Of a stretch of DNA of 64,000 nt, positions 8,827 through 17,881 are shown piece after piece. Under the pieces are notes generated by a model. The model was given only the letters and a program-made list of their open reading frames with translations. It had not been told where the DNA came from and made no database searches. Numbering within the stretch: the first letter of the stretch is position 1; each line of letters begins with the position of its first letter. Source of the stretch: an uncultured Hyphomicrobiales bacterium. GTDB taxonomy: Bacteria > Pseudomonadota > Alphaproteobacteria > Rhizobiales > Beijerinckiaceae. The translations under genes were made by a program, and so were the position numbers. The stretch spans positions 1 through 64,000 of the forward strand of contig CAIOVE010000032.1 of assembly GCA_903861645.1 (NCBI GenBank). The letters are read 5' to 3'.

Positions 8827-8855
8827 GCCATAGTGACAGGCGGCGGCCGACGCAA
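8827..8855 (-). promoter_or_regulatory. Candidate promoter of rnpB
   Basis: On the minus strand, TTGCGT (8855-8850) and TATGGC (8832-8827) are separated by 17 bases and end 6 bases before the P1 helix of RNase P RNA at 8820. Spacing and position fit a housekeeping sigma promoter giving a transcript that starts at or near the mature 5' end. The hexamers match consensus only partly, so this is a positional inference. Confidence 0.4.
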
Positions 8856-9053
8856 GGCAACCCTTCGAAAACCATCGCCGCCGTTTCGCCATTTTGCCGA
8901 CGTGTTTGGATGGCTGATTGGCGATCGATCAATGGACGGCCCACCGGCGCCGTGGTTCAATGAGATGTGCGCCGGCGCACATTCCAGCGCGCAACGTGGT
9001 TCTAGGCGAAACATTCCCTCCGTGAAGCGGGGGCGAGGTTCGGAGGATTCAGC

Positions 9054-9353
9054 ATGAGGAAAGTCATTCTGCTCGCGACGGCTCTGTCGTCGGCGCTCGC
9101 GCTGGCGGGCTGCGGCGCGACGCAACAGGATCGCACGGTTGGCGGCGCGGCGATTGGCGCGGTGGCCGGCGGCGTTCTGGGCGCGGCGGTCACGGGTCGT
9201 CCGGGCGGCGCGCTGGTGGGCGCGGTCGCGGGCGGCGTCGCGGGCGGCGTCATCGGCGCCAACACGCCGGGGCCGGATTCCCGCCGCTGCGTGCGCGTGC
9301 GTTACGATTATTACGGCAACCCCTATTGCACGCGGTACGTCCGCGCGTACTGA
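9054..9353 (+). CDS. Small glycine-zipper outer-membrane lipoprotein
   Basis: A 99-residue secreted lipoprotein. The signal peptide ends in the lipobox LAGC with the modified Cys at residue 19. Residues about 29-67 are a glycine zipper (GGAAIGAVAGGVLGAAV, then GGALVGAVAGGVAGGVIG), a pattern of Gly/Ala spaced every four residues that packs in membranes, as in the 17-kDa-antigen/OsmB-like proteins. The tail RVRYDYYGNPYCTRYV is aromatic and contains two Cys. A strong AGGTTCGGAGGATTC ribosome site precedes ATG at 9054, and a strong terminator follows, so it is monocistronic. Likely a cell-envelope structural or stress protein; exact role unknown. Confidence 0.8.
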   Translation: MRKVILLATALSSALALAGCGATQQDRTVGGAAIGAVAGGVLGAAVTGRPGGALVGAVAGGVAGGVIGANTPGPDSRRCVRVRYDYYGNPYCTRYVRAY

Positions 9354-9372
9354 ACGCCGCATTGTCGATGAG

Positions 9373-9410
9373 GAAGCCCGGCTCGCGCGCGAGCCGGGCT
9401 TCTTTTTTTT
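9373..9410 (+). terminator. Strong rho-independent terminator
   Basis: GAAGCCCGGCTCGCG (9373-9387) is followed directly by its exact reverse complement (9388-9402), then eight T residues at 9403-9410. The hairpin is a textbook intrinsic terminator for the glycine-zipper lipoprotein gene ending at 9353. Confidence 0.95.
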
Positions 9411-9434
9411 CGCGCCCGGATCGATAGTGGGCGC

Positions 9435-10193
9435 ATGATTCCCGCGCCCGACAGTTCGCTCGTCGATACGTTCCACCCCTCGCCCAACCATGGCGAGCGA
9501 CGCGGCGTTTCGAGGCCGGATTGCATCATCCTGCACTACACGGGCATGCCGACGGGCGCGGAAGCGCTCGAACGGCTGTGCGATCCCGCCGCCGAGGTCT
9601 CCAGCCATTATCTTGTCTGGGAGGATGGCCGCGTGTTTCAACTCGTCGCGGAGGACCGCCGCGCTTGGCACGCGGGCGCGGCGCGCTGGCGTGGCGTGGA
9701 CGATCTCAACTCCCGTTCGATCGGCATCGAGATCGTCAATCCCGGCCATCCCGGCGGCTGTCCGCCGTTTCCGGCCGCCCAGATCGACGCCGTGGCAGCG
9801 CTGTGCCGGGACATCGCGAACCGCCACGCCATCGCGCCCGAGCGCGTGCTCGCGCATTCCGACATCGCGCCGGGCCGCAAGATCGATCCCGGCGAGGCGT
9901 TTCCATGGGAGCGCCTGCACGCGCAGGGGGTGGGCCATTGGGCGCGCCCCGCGCGCGTCGATGCCGCGCCGCCACTGGTCGAGGGCGCGACCGGGCCCGA
10001 GGTCGCGGCTTTGCGCGACGCGCTCGCCGCCCATGGCTACGATATCGCCGCTGGCGATGTTTTCGACGCGCGGACGCGCGTGGTCGTCGAGGCTTTCCAG
10101 CGGCATTTCCGTCGCGCGCGGGTCGATGGAGTCGCGGACGCGGAAACCCTCGCCCTTCTTCGCGCGCTGAACGCGGCCTTGCGCGGGGCCTGA
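9435..10193 (+). CDS. N-acetylmuramoyl-L-alanine amidase (AmpD/AmiD-like) with peptidoglycan-binding domain
   Basis: A 252-residue amidase that cuts the bond between N-acetylmuramic acid and L-alanine in murein or anhydro-muropeptides. The Amidase_2 domain covers residues 15-160 with zinc ligands H34 (CIILHYTGMP), H141 and D151 (AHSDIAPGRKIDPG) and catalytic Glu in SIGIEIVN (E99). Residues about 183-250 form a PG_binding_1 domain (GATGPEVAALRDALAAHGYD). No signal peptide is visible, which suggests an AmpD-like cytoplasmic recycling role rather than secretion, although AmiD has the same two-domain order and is exported. It is followed by the dehydrogenase gene 19 bp downstream and may be co-transcribed with it. 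Confidence 0.88.
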   Translation: MIPAPDSSLVDTFHPSPNHGERRGVSRPDCIILHYTGMPTGAEALERLCDPAAEVSSHYLVWEDGRVFQLVAEDRRAWHAGAARWRGVDDLNSRSIGIEIVNPGHPGGCPPFPAAQIDAVAALCRDIANRHAIAPERVLAHSDIAPGRKIDPGEAFPWERLHAQGVGHWARPARVDAAPPLVEGATGPEVAALRDALAAHGYDIAAGDVFDARTRVVVEAFQRHFRRARVDGVADAETLALLRALNAALRGA

Positions 10194-10212
10194 ACGTTTT
10201 CATGGAGTTGTC

Positions 10213-10902
10213 ATGGCCGTCATTCTCGTCACCGGCGCCAATCGCGGCATAGGTCTCGAATTCACCCGCCAGTTCGCCGCGCGTGGCGATCGGGTCATCG
10301 CGACGGCGCGTGAACCCGAAGCGGCGCGGGAATTGCGCGCGCTTGCCGCGGCGCATCCGGGCGCGATCGAAATTCACGCGCTCGACGTGGTCGACGGCGC
10401 GTCGGTCGCGAGCCTCGCGCGCGCGCTCGCCGGCCGCGGCGTGGATGTGCTCATCAATAACTCCGGCGTTTATGGGCCCGATCGCCAGTCGACCGTCGAC
10501 ATGGACTTCGACGCCTTCGCGGAAATCCTCGCGGTGAACACCATCGCGCCATTGCGGGTGACGCAGGCGCTGTTGGCCAATGTGCGCGCCGCGCGCGGCA
10601 AGATCGTCGCCATTTCCTCGCGCGTGTCGCTTTTCGCCGAAGCCGGCTCCGACGACATCGCCTACCGGGTGTCGAAGACCGCGCTCAATCGCGTTTTTCA
10701 GGCGCTGGCGAAGGATCTGATGCCGGAGGGGCTGCCCGTGCTGATGCTGACGCCGGGCTGGGTGCGCACCGACATGGGCGGACCCGAGGCGCCGCTGGCG
10801 GTCGATGATAGCGTGCGCGGCATGATCGCGCAGATCGACGCGCTCGACATGACGCGCAGCGGGCAACTGCGCTCCATGCGCGGCGAATTGCTGCCCTGGT
10901 AG
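10213..10902 (+). CDS. SDR-family NAD(P)-dependent oxidoreductase
   Basis: A 229-residue short-chain dehydrogenase/reductase. TGANRGIG at residues 7-14 is the nucleotide-binding glycine motif, LINNSG (80-85) the structural NNAG-type motif with Ser in place of Ala, and the catalytic triad is Ser135/136, Tyr151 and Lys155 (YRVSK). The C-terminal PGWVRTDMGG motif is typical of the C-factor/csgA-like branch of SDRs. It lies 19 bp after the amidase and 8 bp before the DUF4169 gene, so a four-gene operon to 11349 is likely. Substrate is unknown. Confidence 0.87.
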   Translation: MAVILVTGANRGIGLEFTRQFAARGDRVIATAREPEAARELRALAAAHPGAIEIHALDVVDGASVASLARALAGRGVDVLINNSGVYGPDRQSTVDMDFDAFAEILAVNTIAPLRVTQALLANVRAARGKIVAISSRVSLFAEAGSDDIAYRVSKTALNRVFQALAKDLMPEGLPVLMLTPGWVRTDMGGPEAPLAVDDSVRGMIAQIDALDMTRSGQLRSMRGELLPW

Positions 10903-10910
10903 GAGATGTC

Positions 10911-11111
10911 ATGGGCGAGATCGTCAATCTGCGTCGGGCGCGCAAGGCAAGGGTCCGCGACGAAGCCGACAAGGCCGCCGCCGCCAATCGCGTCGCCTTC
11001 GGCCGCGCGAAGGCGGAGCGCGAAATCTCCGACAAGGAAAAGGCGCTCGCCGCGCGCCGCCTCGATGGTCACGAACGGGTAGGCCCAAAGCCGGACGTGG
11101 ACGATGAATGA
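10911..11111 (+). CDS. DUF4169 family protein
   Basis: A 66-residue, highly charged protein opening MGEIVNLRRARKARVRDEAD, the signature of DUF4169 small proteins found throughout Hyphomicrobiales. It is predicted to be mostly helical (Ala/Arg/Glu-rich) and soluble. In many relatives it sits directly upstream of the ribbon-helix-helix protein that also follows here, and its stop overlaps that gene's start by 8 bases. Function is unknown; a regulatory accessory to the RHH protein is conceivable. Confidence 0.8.
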   Translation: MGEIVNLRRARKARVRDEADKAAAANRVAFGRAKAEREISDKEKALAARRLDGHERVGPKPDVDDE

Positions 11112-11349
11112 TCCGGTCGCGGGCGGCGGGCGCATGGCCAAGCATTCCCTCGTGATCGCCGGCCATCGCACGTCCATCTCGCTGGAGGACGCCTTCTGGC
11201 TGGCGCTGAAGGAGATCGCGGCGGCGCGCGGGCAATCGCTGGCGGGTCTGGTCGCCGAAATCGATTCCGCGCGCGGCGAGGCCAACCTGTCCTCGGCGAT
11301 CAGGGTTTTCGTGCTGGCAGAGGCGCGCGGGTCGAAGCGGGCATCATAG
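11104..11349 (+). CDS. Ribbon-helix-helix domain protein
   Basis: An 81-residue protein with an RHH_4-type fold: HRTSISLEDAFWLALKEIAA (residues 21-40) forms the strand and first helix, and GQSLAGLVAEIDSARGEANLSSAIR the second helix region. Proteins of this type are putative DNA-binding regulators common in alphaproteobacteria. ATG at 11104 overlaps the DUF4169 gene; an internal ATG at 11134 (MAKHSLV) is a possible alternative. It ends 5 bp inside the convergent gene at 11344. No partner toxin is present, so it is not evidently an antitoxin. Confidence 0.75.
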   Translation: MNDPVAGGGRMAKHSLVIAGHRTSISLEDAFWLALKEIAAARGQSLAGLVAEIDSARGEANLSSAIRVFVLAEARGSKRAS

Positions 11350-11730
11350 TCCGGTTTCGGCGGCCTTTTCGGAGACGAAGCGGTTGAGTGTCGCGAACAG
11401 CACGCGACCGCTCACCTGCAATTCAACCACCAGAACGTTGTGGATTTGCGCGGGCAGGAATTCGACCGCGTCGTAGCGCGCGACGACGCGCCCAACCGAA
11501 TCAGGGTCCGGCGCCGCCGAAACCTCGCAGGTGGGTTCGTTGCGTTCATCCCTCAACGCCTGATAGGCGCGAAATTTCAGCGAGGCTTCCTGAAACCCAT
11601 GCTCGCGCGTTGTACGGAGGACATCCTCGATTTGCGCTTTTTCATCGCAAATCAGCGAGAAGCCGCCTTCGGCGCGCGCGGCGCCCGCGAGGGTCATGAC
11701 AAGTCCGGCAAGCGCCCATCGGGTCAACAT
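11344..11730 (-). CDS. Secreted hypothetical protein
   Basis: A 128-residue protein with a signal peptide (residues 1-20, ending AGAARA-E). The mature part contains two Cys (FSLICDE and PTCEV) that could form a disulphide, and no known catalytic motif. I do not recognise the family. It overlaps the RHH gene tail-to-tail by a few bases and stands upstream of nothing in its own direction. A role in the periplasm is inferred only from the signal peptide. Confidence 0.6.
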   Translation of the reverse strand: MLTRWALAGLVMTLAGAARAEGGFSLICDEKAQIEDVLRTTREHGFQEASLKFRAYQALRDERNEPTCEVSAAPDPDSVGRVVARYDAVEFLPAQIHNVLVVELQVSGRVLFATLNRFVSEKAAETGL

Positions 11731-11914
11731 GAACAGAGCTCCGTTCAGCGGTCAGGCCTGCTCTCCCCGTTCGGTCTTCCCTTGTTCGCGAAACATGCGC
11801 GCGCATGGCTTGATATAATCGCTCGGATCAAAGCAAATCGAGGGCCAAGAGCCCGTCGCGGGCAATGTCCGGTCCTGGATTACCTTCACATTTACGCGAA
11901 CGCGCCGGTCAACA

Positions 11915-11944
11915 AAAAACCCCGGCGCCTTCGCGCCGGGGTTC
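11915..11944 (-). terminator. Rho-independent terminator of the porin gene
   Basis: Read on the minus strand, AACCCCGGCGC (11944-11934) pairs with GCGCCGGGGTT (11929-11919) across a 4-base loop and is followed by a run of T (11918-11915). It lies 25 bases after the porin stop codon. Confidence 0.92.
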
Positions 11945-11968
11945 CCCGATGGTTCAGGTCTTGAAAAA

Positions 11969-13540
11969 TCAGAACTGACGCTGGAAGCGAATGCGACCCT
12001 GAAGGGCGCTCGAGCTCGGGTTGTAGTTCGGGCCGCCCATGGCGACGGGCACGGCCGTCGGCGCGGCGCCATTGGTGCCCGTCAGGTTCTGGTTGAGGCG
12101 CTCCCAGGCGATTTCCGCGCCGATGTCGAGGTTGGCGACCGGGGACCAGACGAGCTGCGCCGACAGTTCCAGCAGATTGGCCTTGCTGAGGCCGCCCAGC
12201 GTCCAGTCGGTGTTCTGCGTGCGGTTGCCGGGGGTCACGCTCAGATAGGACGCGAGCAGCACCGAGCGGATCGACGGCGTCCAGTAGTGGGTGAACATCG
12301 TCGCGACGGACCAGGCGCTGGTCTGCTCCGAGGTGAAGCACGCCGCCGTGGTCGTCGCCGCGCCGCCGGGGCAGGCGGCGGTGCCGAAGGCCGCGCTGGG
12401 AATGACATACATGCTGCGGTCAAGCCGCAGCAGGCCGGTCAGCGCGCGACCGATGTCGCCCGTATGCGACGAGGTGCTGCTCGTGCTGGCCGCGTCGAGC
12501 AGGCCGTTGGTGTAGCTGCCGGTCAGATAAATGTGATCGCCGGCGGCGAGCGACGGCAGATTGATGCGAACGCCCGCGCCAAGCGCCCAGCCGGTGTTCG
12601 TGATCGTGAAGTTATTGCTGCCGCCAGCCGAGGGCGCGATGAGCGTGCTGACCGCCGTGTTCTGCGCCAGCGCGCCCATGACCTGAATATTGCCCCAGGG
12701 CTGGTCATAGCGGATGTTGCCCATCAACACAGGCAGCGCGTAGGGGCCGTTCGCGAAGGCGCCGCCGGTCTGACCGGACGAGGCCGCCGCGACGGCGGGC
12801 AGAGCGACGATGCCGCCGCCCACCTGATTGGGCGTATAGCCGGGCGCGGTTTGCGACGTGATGTTGCCGCGGTCCTCGATGCCGATCGTCGCCGACAAGC
12901 CGCCGCCGAAGGTCGCCGTGTAGCTCAGGATGTTAAAGCCCGAGGGCGAGCCGTAAACCGAAATGACGTTGTACCAGTAGGGCGGGAAATACGAATAGAT
13001 GTCCGCGTTCGTGTGGCCGAAAGTGAAGCCCGCGAACTGCACGAAGGCGTTCTCGACGGTGATGCTGGCGGCGCCCGACTGTCCGGACAGCAGATTGGTC
13101 GTGTAGTTGTCGGCGCCGGTATAAAGGCCCGAGCCATAGGTGCCGCGGATGCCGATGAAAGTGCGCGCCGTGCCCCAGGCCGTCTGGGTGCGCGCGGCGA
13201 GCTCGACGCGCCCGCGCGCCGTGAAACCCGTCGAGTCGATTGTTCCGCTCGGCACGAATGTCGTGTTGCCCACGCCGGCCGCCGGCGCGCTACCCTTGAA
13301 GGTGGGAATGGTCAGGACGTTGCCGGGCTGAATGTAGGCGAATTCGCCGCGCGCCATGCCGCCGATCTTGAGGCAGGTGTCCGTGCCGGGGATGTAAAAG
13401 AAGCCCGCGCCATAGGCGTCGCAGATCTTGACGTATTCGGCGGGCGCGGATTTGCGCGAGGGAAGATCGGCGGCCATGGCGCTGGCGGATACCGTCAGAA
13501 TCGCCGCTCCAGCCAGCAGGATGCGCTTGTCGATGAGCAT
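11969..13540 (-). CDS. Outer-membrane porin (Porin_2 family)
   Basis: A 523-residue general porin of the type abundant in Hyphomicrobiales. Residues 1-23 are a signal peptide ending SASAMA-AD. The conserved N-terminal segment KICDAYGAGFFYIPGTDTCLKIGGMARGEF contains the Cys pair shared by this family, and the chain ends in a beta-barrel signature RIRFQRQF with terminal Phe, recognised by the BAM complex. The body alternates hydrophobic and polar residues, as expected for a 16-strand-type barrel, with Gly/Ser/Thr-rich loops. It is monocistronic, with a GGGGGGAAA ribosome site and its own terminator. The BAM component BamD is encoded at 60468. Confidence 0.93.
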   Translation of the reverse strand: MLIDKRILLAGAAILTVSASAMAADLPSRKSAPAEYVKICDAYGAGFFYIPGTDTCLKIGGMARGEFAYIQPGNVLTIPTFKGSAPAAGVGNTTFVPSGTIDSTGFTARGRVELAARTQTAWGTARTFIGIRGTYGSGLYTGADNYTTNLLSGQSGAASITVENAFVQFAGFTFGHTNADIYSYFPPYWYNVISVYGSPSGFNILSYTATFGGGLSATIGIEDRGNITSQTAPGYTPNQVGGGIVALPAVAAASSGQTGGAFANGPYALPVLMGNIRYDQPWGNIQVMGALAQNTAVSTLIAPSAGGSNNFTITNTGWALGAGVRINLPSLAAGDHIYLTGSYTNGLLDAASTSSTSSHTGDIGRALTGLLRLDRSMYVIPSAAFGTAACPGGAATTTAACFTSEQTSAWSVATMFTHYWTPSIRSVLLASYLSVTPGNRTQNTDWTLGGLSKANLLELSAQLVWSPVANLDIGAEIAWERLNQNLTGTNGAAPTAVPVAMGGPNYNPSSSALQGRIRFQRQF

Positions 13541-13730
13541 TTTGTTTCCCCCCGTTGTTCGTTCGGCGGCCGACGCATCGGCGCGCGGAATCTCTCAAAC
13601 CCATTAACTAGGGTCAAGGTTAGGTCAAAAAGCGCGGCGAATACGGGATTTCTTCGCGCGTCCGGCGTTTTCGCGATTCTATGTGTCTGATTTATCACAA
13701 ATCTCCCACGCCACCGTCCCACCCGGGCGA

Positions 13731-16700
13731 CTATTGGGAAGTGGGCGTCGGCGCGGCGGGCGCCGCGCGGTCCAGCTCGAAGATTTCCAGTTCCCGCGCC
13801 CGCTGGTTGAGAAATTCCAGCCCCTTGCGGCGGCGGTTGAAGAACGCCCGCTCGCGCGTGTCGGCCTCGAAGGCCTCGATGCGGGCCTGCTCGCGGGCGA
13901 TGGCGCGCGCGGTCAGCGCGGCGTTGAAGGCGCTGGCCTCGATGTCGCGGGTGGGCGACGCGGGCGGGCCGCGCCACGCGACGACAACGCGCGGCGCTGG
14001 CCCTTGCCAGTCGTTGGGCAGGGTCGCCGGCGCGAGCGCGACACGGGTTTCCAGCGTGTTCGTCGAGGGATCATAGGCGATCGAGAGCCCGTCCGGCGAC
14101 GTCAGCCTGATCGCTCCGGCGACGACGGCGGCGGTCATCGACCGTTCGCTCGCCGGGTACGAGGCCTGATCGAGTTCACGGCGGAGCGCCCCGACGAAAT
14201 CATTCTCGGAAATGAACAGACCGCCCGATTCCGCGCGCTCCAGGACGCGGGTGGGCGCATCGGGATCGGCGCGGGCGATCACAAGGCCGGAGATGCTCGC
14301 ATCGCCCTGGCCCGTCAGACCCCGCATGAGCGCCGCGGGGCTCTGGCCGCTGCCTGAAAACGTCAGGGCGCCCGAGGCCGTCCCGGTCAGGGTGGGGAGA
14401 GCCAGGGGCAAGCCATCGATTCCGATGCTTCCGAGAGCGGAGGCGTCGCCGCCAGCGCGCCGCAGCGTCAGTCGGCCCGTGATCCGCGCCTCGCCGCCGC
14501 GCGCCTCGACATTCTCGAACTGGACAAGATTTGGCGCCAGCGACAGGCGCATTCGGGCGTCCGCGGCGGCGATCGCCTCGGTGAGGCGCAAGTCGCCTGT
14601 CGCGATGTCAATGTCCGCGATGGGCTCCCGCGCCATGCCCGCGGCGAAGGGCGTCGAGGACCAGACCTCGCCTGGCTTCGTTGTACGTGGCGGGCCGAGG
14701 ACGGCGACGGCGAGGGCGGGCAGGGACAAATGGTCAACACGCAGGGCGCCGGTCCAGCGTGGCTCGCCGGTCGCGTCGACCGAGCGCTTGAGGTCGCCGG
14801 CGACCGCCGATCCCGCTATCTCGCCCGACAAGTCCGCAATGTTCGCCTCGCGCGGCGCGACCGAGACGCGGCCGGTCAGTTTCGCGGGGATTTTCGCCGA
14901 CGCGTCGGGCCATGGATAGCCCAGCAAGCGCGCTAGCGGCGCGGCGTCGGGCGCATCGATGGTCAGATCGCCGCCGGTCAGCGAGCCGCGAAAGCCCAAC
15001 ATCGAGCCCGCCAACCGCGCCCTGGCGTCCACCGCGAGGTTGTCCATCCGTCCGCTGGCGTTCAACTCAAGGCGCGCTTCGCCCGGCGTCGCGGTGCCGA
15101 TTGTCGTGAAACCCGTCTGACGCAGAAGCATCGCCGCGTCGGGAGAAGCGATGGTCAGCGAGGCGCGCAGGCCGCTCAACTCGCCCTCCGGTCGCGCGGT
15201 CGCCTTGATGGTCGACCCGCGCGCCGTTCCATCAACTGTCAGGGCGGTCGGGACCAGCGGCGCGTCGGGCGCGGAACGCGTTGCTTGCGCATGGAACGAC
15301 ATTTTGGCGGGCGAGAGCGCCGTGGCGCGGGCCGCTAAAGCCTCGCTCGCCGCGCCGGGCGCCACGCGCCGCAGGAAGGCGGCGAGATCGCCGAGGCGCG
15401 CGGCGTCGATATTTCCATCCAGTTGCCCGCCGTCGGCGCCGAGGACGCCGCTGGCCCTGACACTCGCGCCGCCGAGATCGGCGATCGACAGGTCTTCCAG
15501 CGTCAGCACACCGCCCTCGCGCCGGAGTTCCATGCGGATGCGGCCCGCTTCGATGGTTCCCGCCCCAAATCGCGCCACCCTGACGGCGCGCGCGACAATG
15601 GACAGACCAAGATCGGCGTCGGCCAGCATCCGCGTCGCGCCCGTCAGGTCGGGGGCGGCGTCGATGTCGAAGGAATCCGAGGCAAGGTCCGCGAACAGGC
15701 GCGCGCGCGCGCCACCGATGGCGCGCGTATAGGCGGCGGCGCCGCTCAGGGTCGTTCGATCGGCCTTGAGCGTCAGATCGCGGGCGCTGAATCCGACCGC
15801 CGACAGATTGAAGGCGCCAGAAACCTCCAGCGCGCGCGCGGGCGGCGTGGAGGCGTTCCAGCCGGTCATCTGGTTGAGCCATCCGGTCAGGCGCGGCAGA
15901 TCGCTGGCGCTGGCCTCGACATGGCCGCGGAAAGCCGCCGCGGTCCCTGTCTCGACCTCGCCGCGCATGTTCAGGCGCGCGCCGCCGGGACCGCCGCCAA
16001 TGGCCAGATCGAGCGCGACGGGCGCTGCGGGCGTGACGGCGATATGCGCGGAAACATCGGCCAGCGGTTCGCCGCCGAGCGTCGCCGCGGGCGCGCCAAA
16101 CGTCAGATCGACGGCGAACGGCGCCTTCGCGGCGGGGCCTCTGGCGTCGAGCCAGTCGCGCGCCATCGCGGCGAAGGGGCTTGCCGCGACGCGATCAAGA
16201 TCGATCTGGCGCGTGTTGAGCGATACGTTCAGCCCCGTGGGCGCGCCCCATGCGAGCCTCGCCGCGCCTTGCAGATTGATAGGGGCCACCTCGTCGCCAA
16301 GGCGCAGGTCCAGCCGCTCCATCGTCCCGCCATCGCCATCGAGCCGCAACGGGCCGGCAAGGCGCCATGTGCCGGGCGTCGCGCCGGCGAAAACGACCTG
16401 ACCTTCGAGGGTGGGCTTTTCGGGCGTGCCCAAATCGAGCGCGCCGTCGAAATCCACGCGCGGCCAGGGCTCGGCCGCGTCGGCGACGACCTTCAATTTC
16501 ATTCGGTCGTGCTCGGGCGCGCCCGTGGCGAAACGAAAGCCCACGGGCGCGCCGTCGCGGGCGAGGGAGCCCGAGCCCTTGAAGGGGCCGAGCGGGGAAT
16601 CCGCGGAGCCGTCGATATCGATGCCCGAAACAGCGAATTTTTCAACGCCATCGGCGCCGATGACGCGCAGGCCCGCGTTGACGAGGCGGACGCTCTCGAA

Positions 16701-17117
16701 GCGGACCTCTGGCGCATGAGCGGCGCGCGCGGGCAAGGCGCCAAGGCGGAGGGTCGCGCGTGGCTCCGCGACCGTGGCCTCGTAGAAGCGCAGTTCGCCC
16801 CGCAACAGCGGCATGACCTGCAATTCAAGCCGCGTCGCGCCGGCGCTCAGGCTCGAGTCCGACTTTTCCAGCGTGAATCCATCGAGCGCGAGTATCGGCG
16901 TCGGCAGCAGCTTGATGTCGATGGCGCCGCGCGTCGCCACGGGCGCCCCCAGCGCGCGCGACAAACCAGCCTCGACGAAGGCGCGATGGGCGCCCCAGTC
17001 GACGAGCCACGGCCCGACCAACGCCGCCGTCAGCAACGCGATCAGGGCGCAGGCGAAAATGGTCAGGCTTTCGCGCAAGGGAGTTCCGGCTCGGGGCGGG
17101 CCGCCCATCGCGTTCAC
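13731..17117 (-). CDS. Large AsmA-family protein
   Basis: An 1128-residue protein with one N-terminal membrane anchor (about residues 17-37, TIFACALIALLTAALVGPWL) followed by the AsmA core: APVATRGAIDIKLLPTPILALDGFTL (about 57-83) is the recognisable AsmA N-terminal motif. The rest is long repetitive beta-structure with many LxGxA-type turns and a C-terminal AsmA-2 segment near 850-960. AsmA/TamB-like proteins form periplasmic grooves that move phospholipids toward the outer membrane (recent family knowledge). The last 60 residues are charged and helical. It is divergent from ureE with 116 bp between them. The exact homologue (AsmA, YhdP-like or other) is not determined. Confidence 0.85.
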   Translation of the reverse strand: MNAMGGPPRAGTPLRESLTIFACALIALLTAALVGPWLVDWGAHRAFVEAGLSRALGAPVATRGAIDIKLLPTPILALDGFTLEKSDSSLSAGATRLELQVMPLLRGELRFYEATVAEPRATLRLGALPARAAHAPEVRFESVRLVNAGLRVIGADGVEKFAVSGIDIDGSADSPLGPFKGSGSLARDGAPVGFRFATGAPEHDRMKLKVVADAAEPWPRVDFDGALDLGTPEKPTLEGQVVFAGATPGTWRLAGPLRLDGDGGTMERLDLRLGDEVAPINLQGAARLAWGAPTGLNVSLNTRQIDLDRVAASPFAAMARDWLDARGPAAKAPFAVDLTFGAPAATLGGEPLADVSAHIAVTPAAPVALDLAIGGGPGGARLNMRGEVETGTAAAFRGHVEASASDLPRLTGWLNQMTGWNASTPPARALEVSGAFNLSAVGFSARDLTLKADRTTLSGAAAYTRAIGGARARLFADLASDSFDIDAAPDLTGATRMLADADLGLSIVARAVRVARFGAGTIEAGRIRMELRREGGVLTLEDLSIADLGGASVRASGVLGADGGQLDGNIDAARLGDLAAFLRRVAPGAASEALAARATALSPAKMSFHAQATRSAPDAPLVPTALTVDGTARGSTIKATARPEGELSGLRASLTIASPDAAMLLRQTGFTTIGTATPGEARLELNASGRMDNLAVDARARLAGSMLGFRGSLTGGDLTIDAPDAAPLARLLGYPWPDASAKIPAKLTGRVSVAPREANIADLSGEIAGSAVAGDLKRSVDATGEPRWTGALRVDHLSLPALAVAVLGPPRTTKPGEVWSSTPFAAGMAREPIADIDIATGDLRLTEAIAAADARMRLSLAPNLVQFENVEARGGEARITGRLTLRRAGGDASALGSIGIDGLPLALPTLTGTASGALTFSGSGQSPAALMRGLTGQGDASISGLVIARADPDAPTRVLERAESGGLFISENDFVGALRRELDQASYPASERSMTAAVVAGAIRLTSPDGLSIAYDPSTNTLETRVALAPATLPNDWQGPAPRVVVAWRGPPASPTRDIEASAFNAALTARAIAREQARIEAFEADTRERAFFNRRRKGLEFLNQRARELEIFELDRAAPAAPTPTSQ

Positions 17118-17233
17118 CTATAGCCGATTTGCGACGCGCGCTCTAAGGCGTTGACGGGCCTGTCGCGCCGTCGCTTTACGCCCGGCTGGATCGCCGCTAG
17201 TGCTTTGCGCCGAGGACAAGCGGGAACAGCACC

Positions 17234-17869
17234 ATGATCAGAGCGAATTTCGTCAGCCCCAAGGGCGCCTGGCAGGCCAAGCCGGCCGACACGATCGTGC
17301 TCGATTTCGACGAGCGGCATCGCCGCCGCATCGCCATGACGGGCACGCATGGGCTCGAATTCCTGCTCGATCTGCCGGAAACCGTCATGTTGCGCGGCGG
17401 CGACGCGCTGGTGCTGGAGGACGGAAGACTGATCGAGATCGTCGCCGCGCCCGAGGAACTTTCGGAAATTCGCGTCGGCGAACCGCGCGACCTCGCGCGC
17501 CTCGCGTGGCATCTTGGCAATCGCCACTTGCCGGTGCAGATCCTCGCCAATCGCATCCGCATCCGTCGCGACGCCATCATCGAGGAAATGGCGCGTGGGC
17601 TCGGCGCCAAGATCGCCCGCATCGAGGCGCCTTTTGACCCGGAGGGCGGCGCCTACGCCGGCCCCGAGGTCGAGGAGGTTCACGTGCACGGCCCCGACTG
17701 TGGCCATGATCATCACGATCATCATGGCCACGAGCATCACGATCACGGACACGATCATCACGCCCACGGCGATCACGATCACGCGGCGCACGGGCATGAT
17801 CACGACAAGCACGAACATCATGAACACGACCATGGCCACGCGCATGGCCACGATCACAAGCACGGCTGA
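17234..17869 (+). CDS. ureE: Urease accessory protein UreE with long His-rich tail
   Basis: A 211-residue nickel metallochaperone. The N-terminal peptide-binding domain spans about residues 1-72 and the metal-binding domain 73-148 (GNRHLPVQI carries the conserved central His). Residues 150-211 are an exceptionally His-rich tail: 30 His in 62 residues, mixed with Asp, Gly and Glu, expected to bind many Ni ions. UreE hands Ni to UreG during urease maturation. The gene begins the accessory operon ureE-ureF-DUF3995-ureG. The structural genes ureABC and ureD are not in the window. The DNA of the tail is a degenerate CATGATCAC-like repeat. Confidence 0.95.
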   Translation: MIRANFVSPKGAWQAKPADTIVLDFDERHRRRIAMTGTHGLEFLLDLPETVMLRGGDALVLEDGRLIEIVAAPEELSEIRVGEPRDLARLAWHLGNRHLPVQILANRIRIRRDAIIEEMARGLGAKIARIEAPFDPEGGAYAGPEVEEVHVHGPDCGHDHHDHHGHEHHDHGHDHHAHGDHDHAAHGHDHDKHEHHEHDHGHAHGHDHKHG

Positions 17870-17881
17870 GAGCGACGCCGC

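Noticed and set aside
15423..17123. A 566-codon plus-strand frame opposite the AsmA-family gene
   Set aside because: Low-complexity Arg/Gly/Ala composition and no start signal; it mirrors the codon structure of the AsmA gene.
17694..17866. CATGATCAC-like short repeats considered as a CRISPR or tandem-repeat locus
   Set aside because: The repeats have no spacers and are codons of the His-rich UreE tail.
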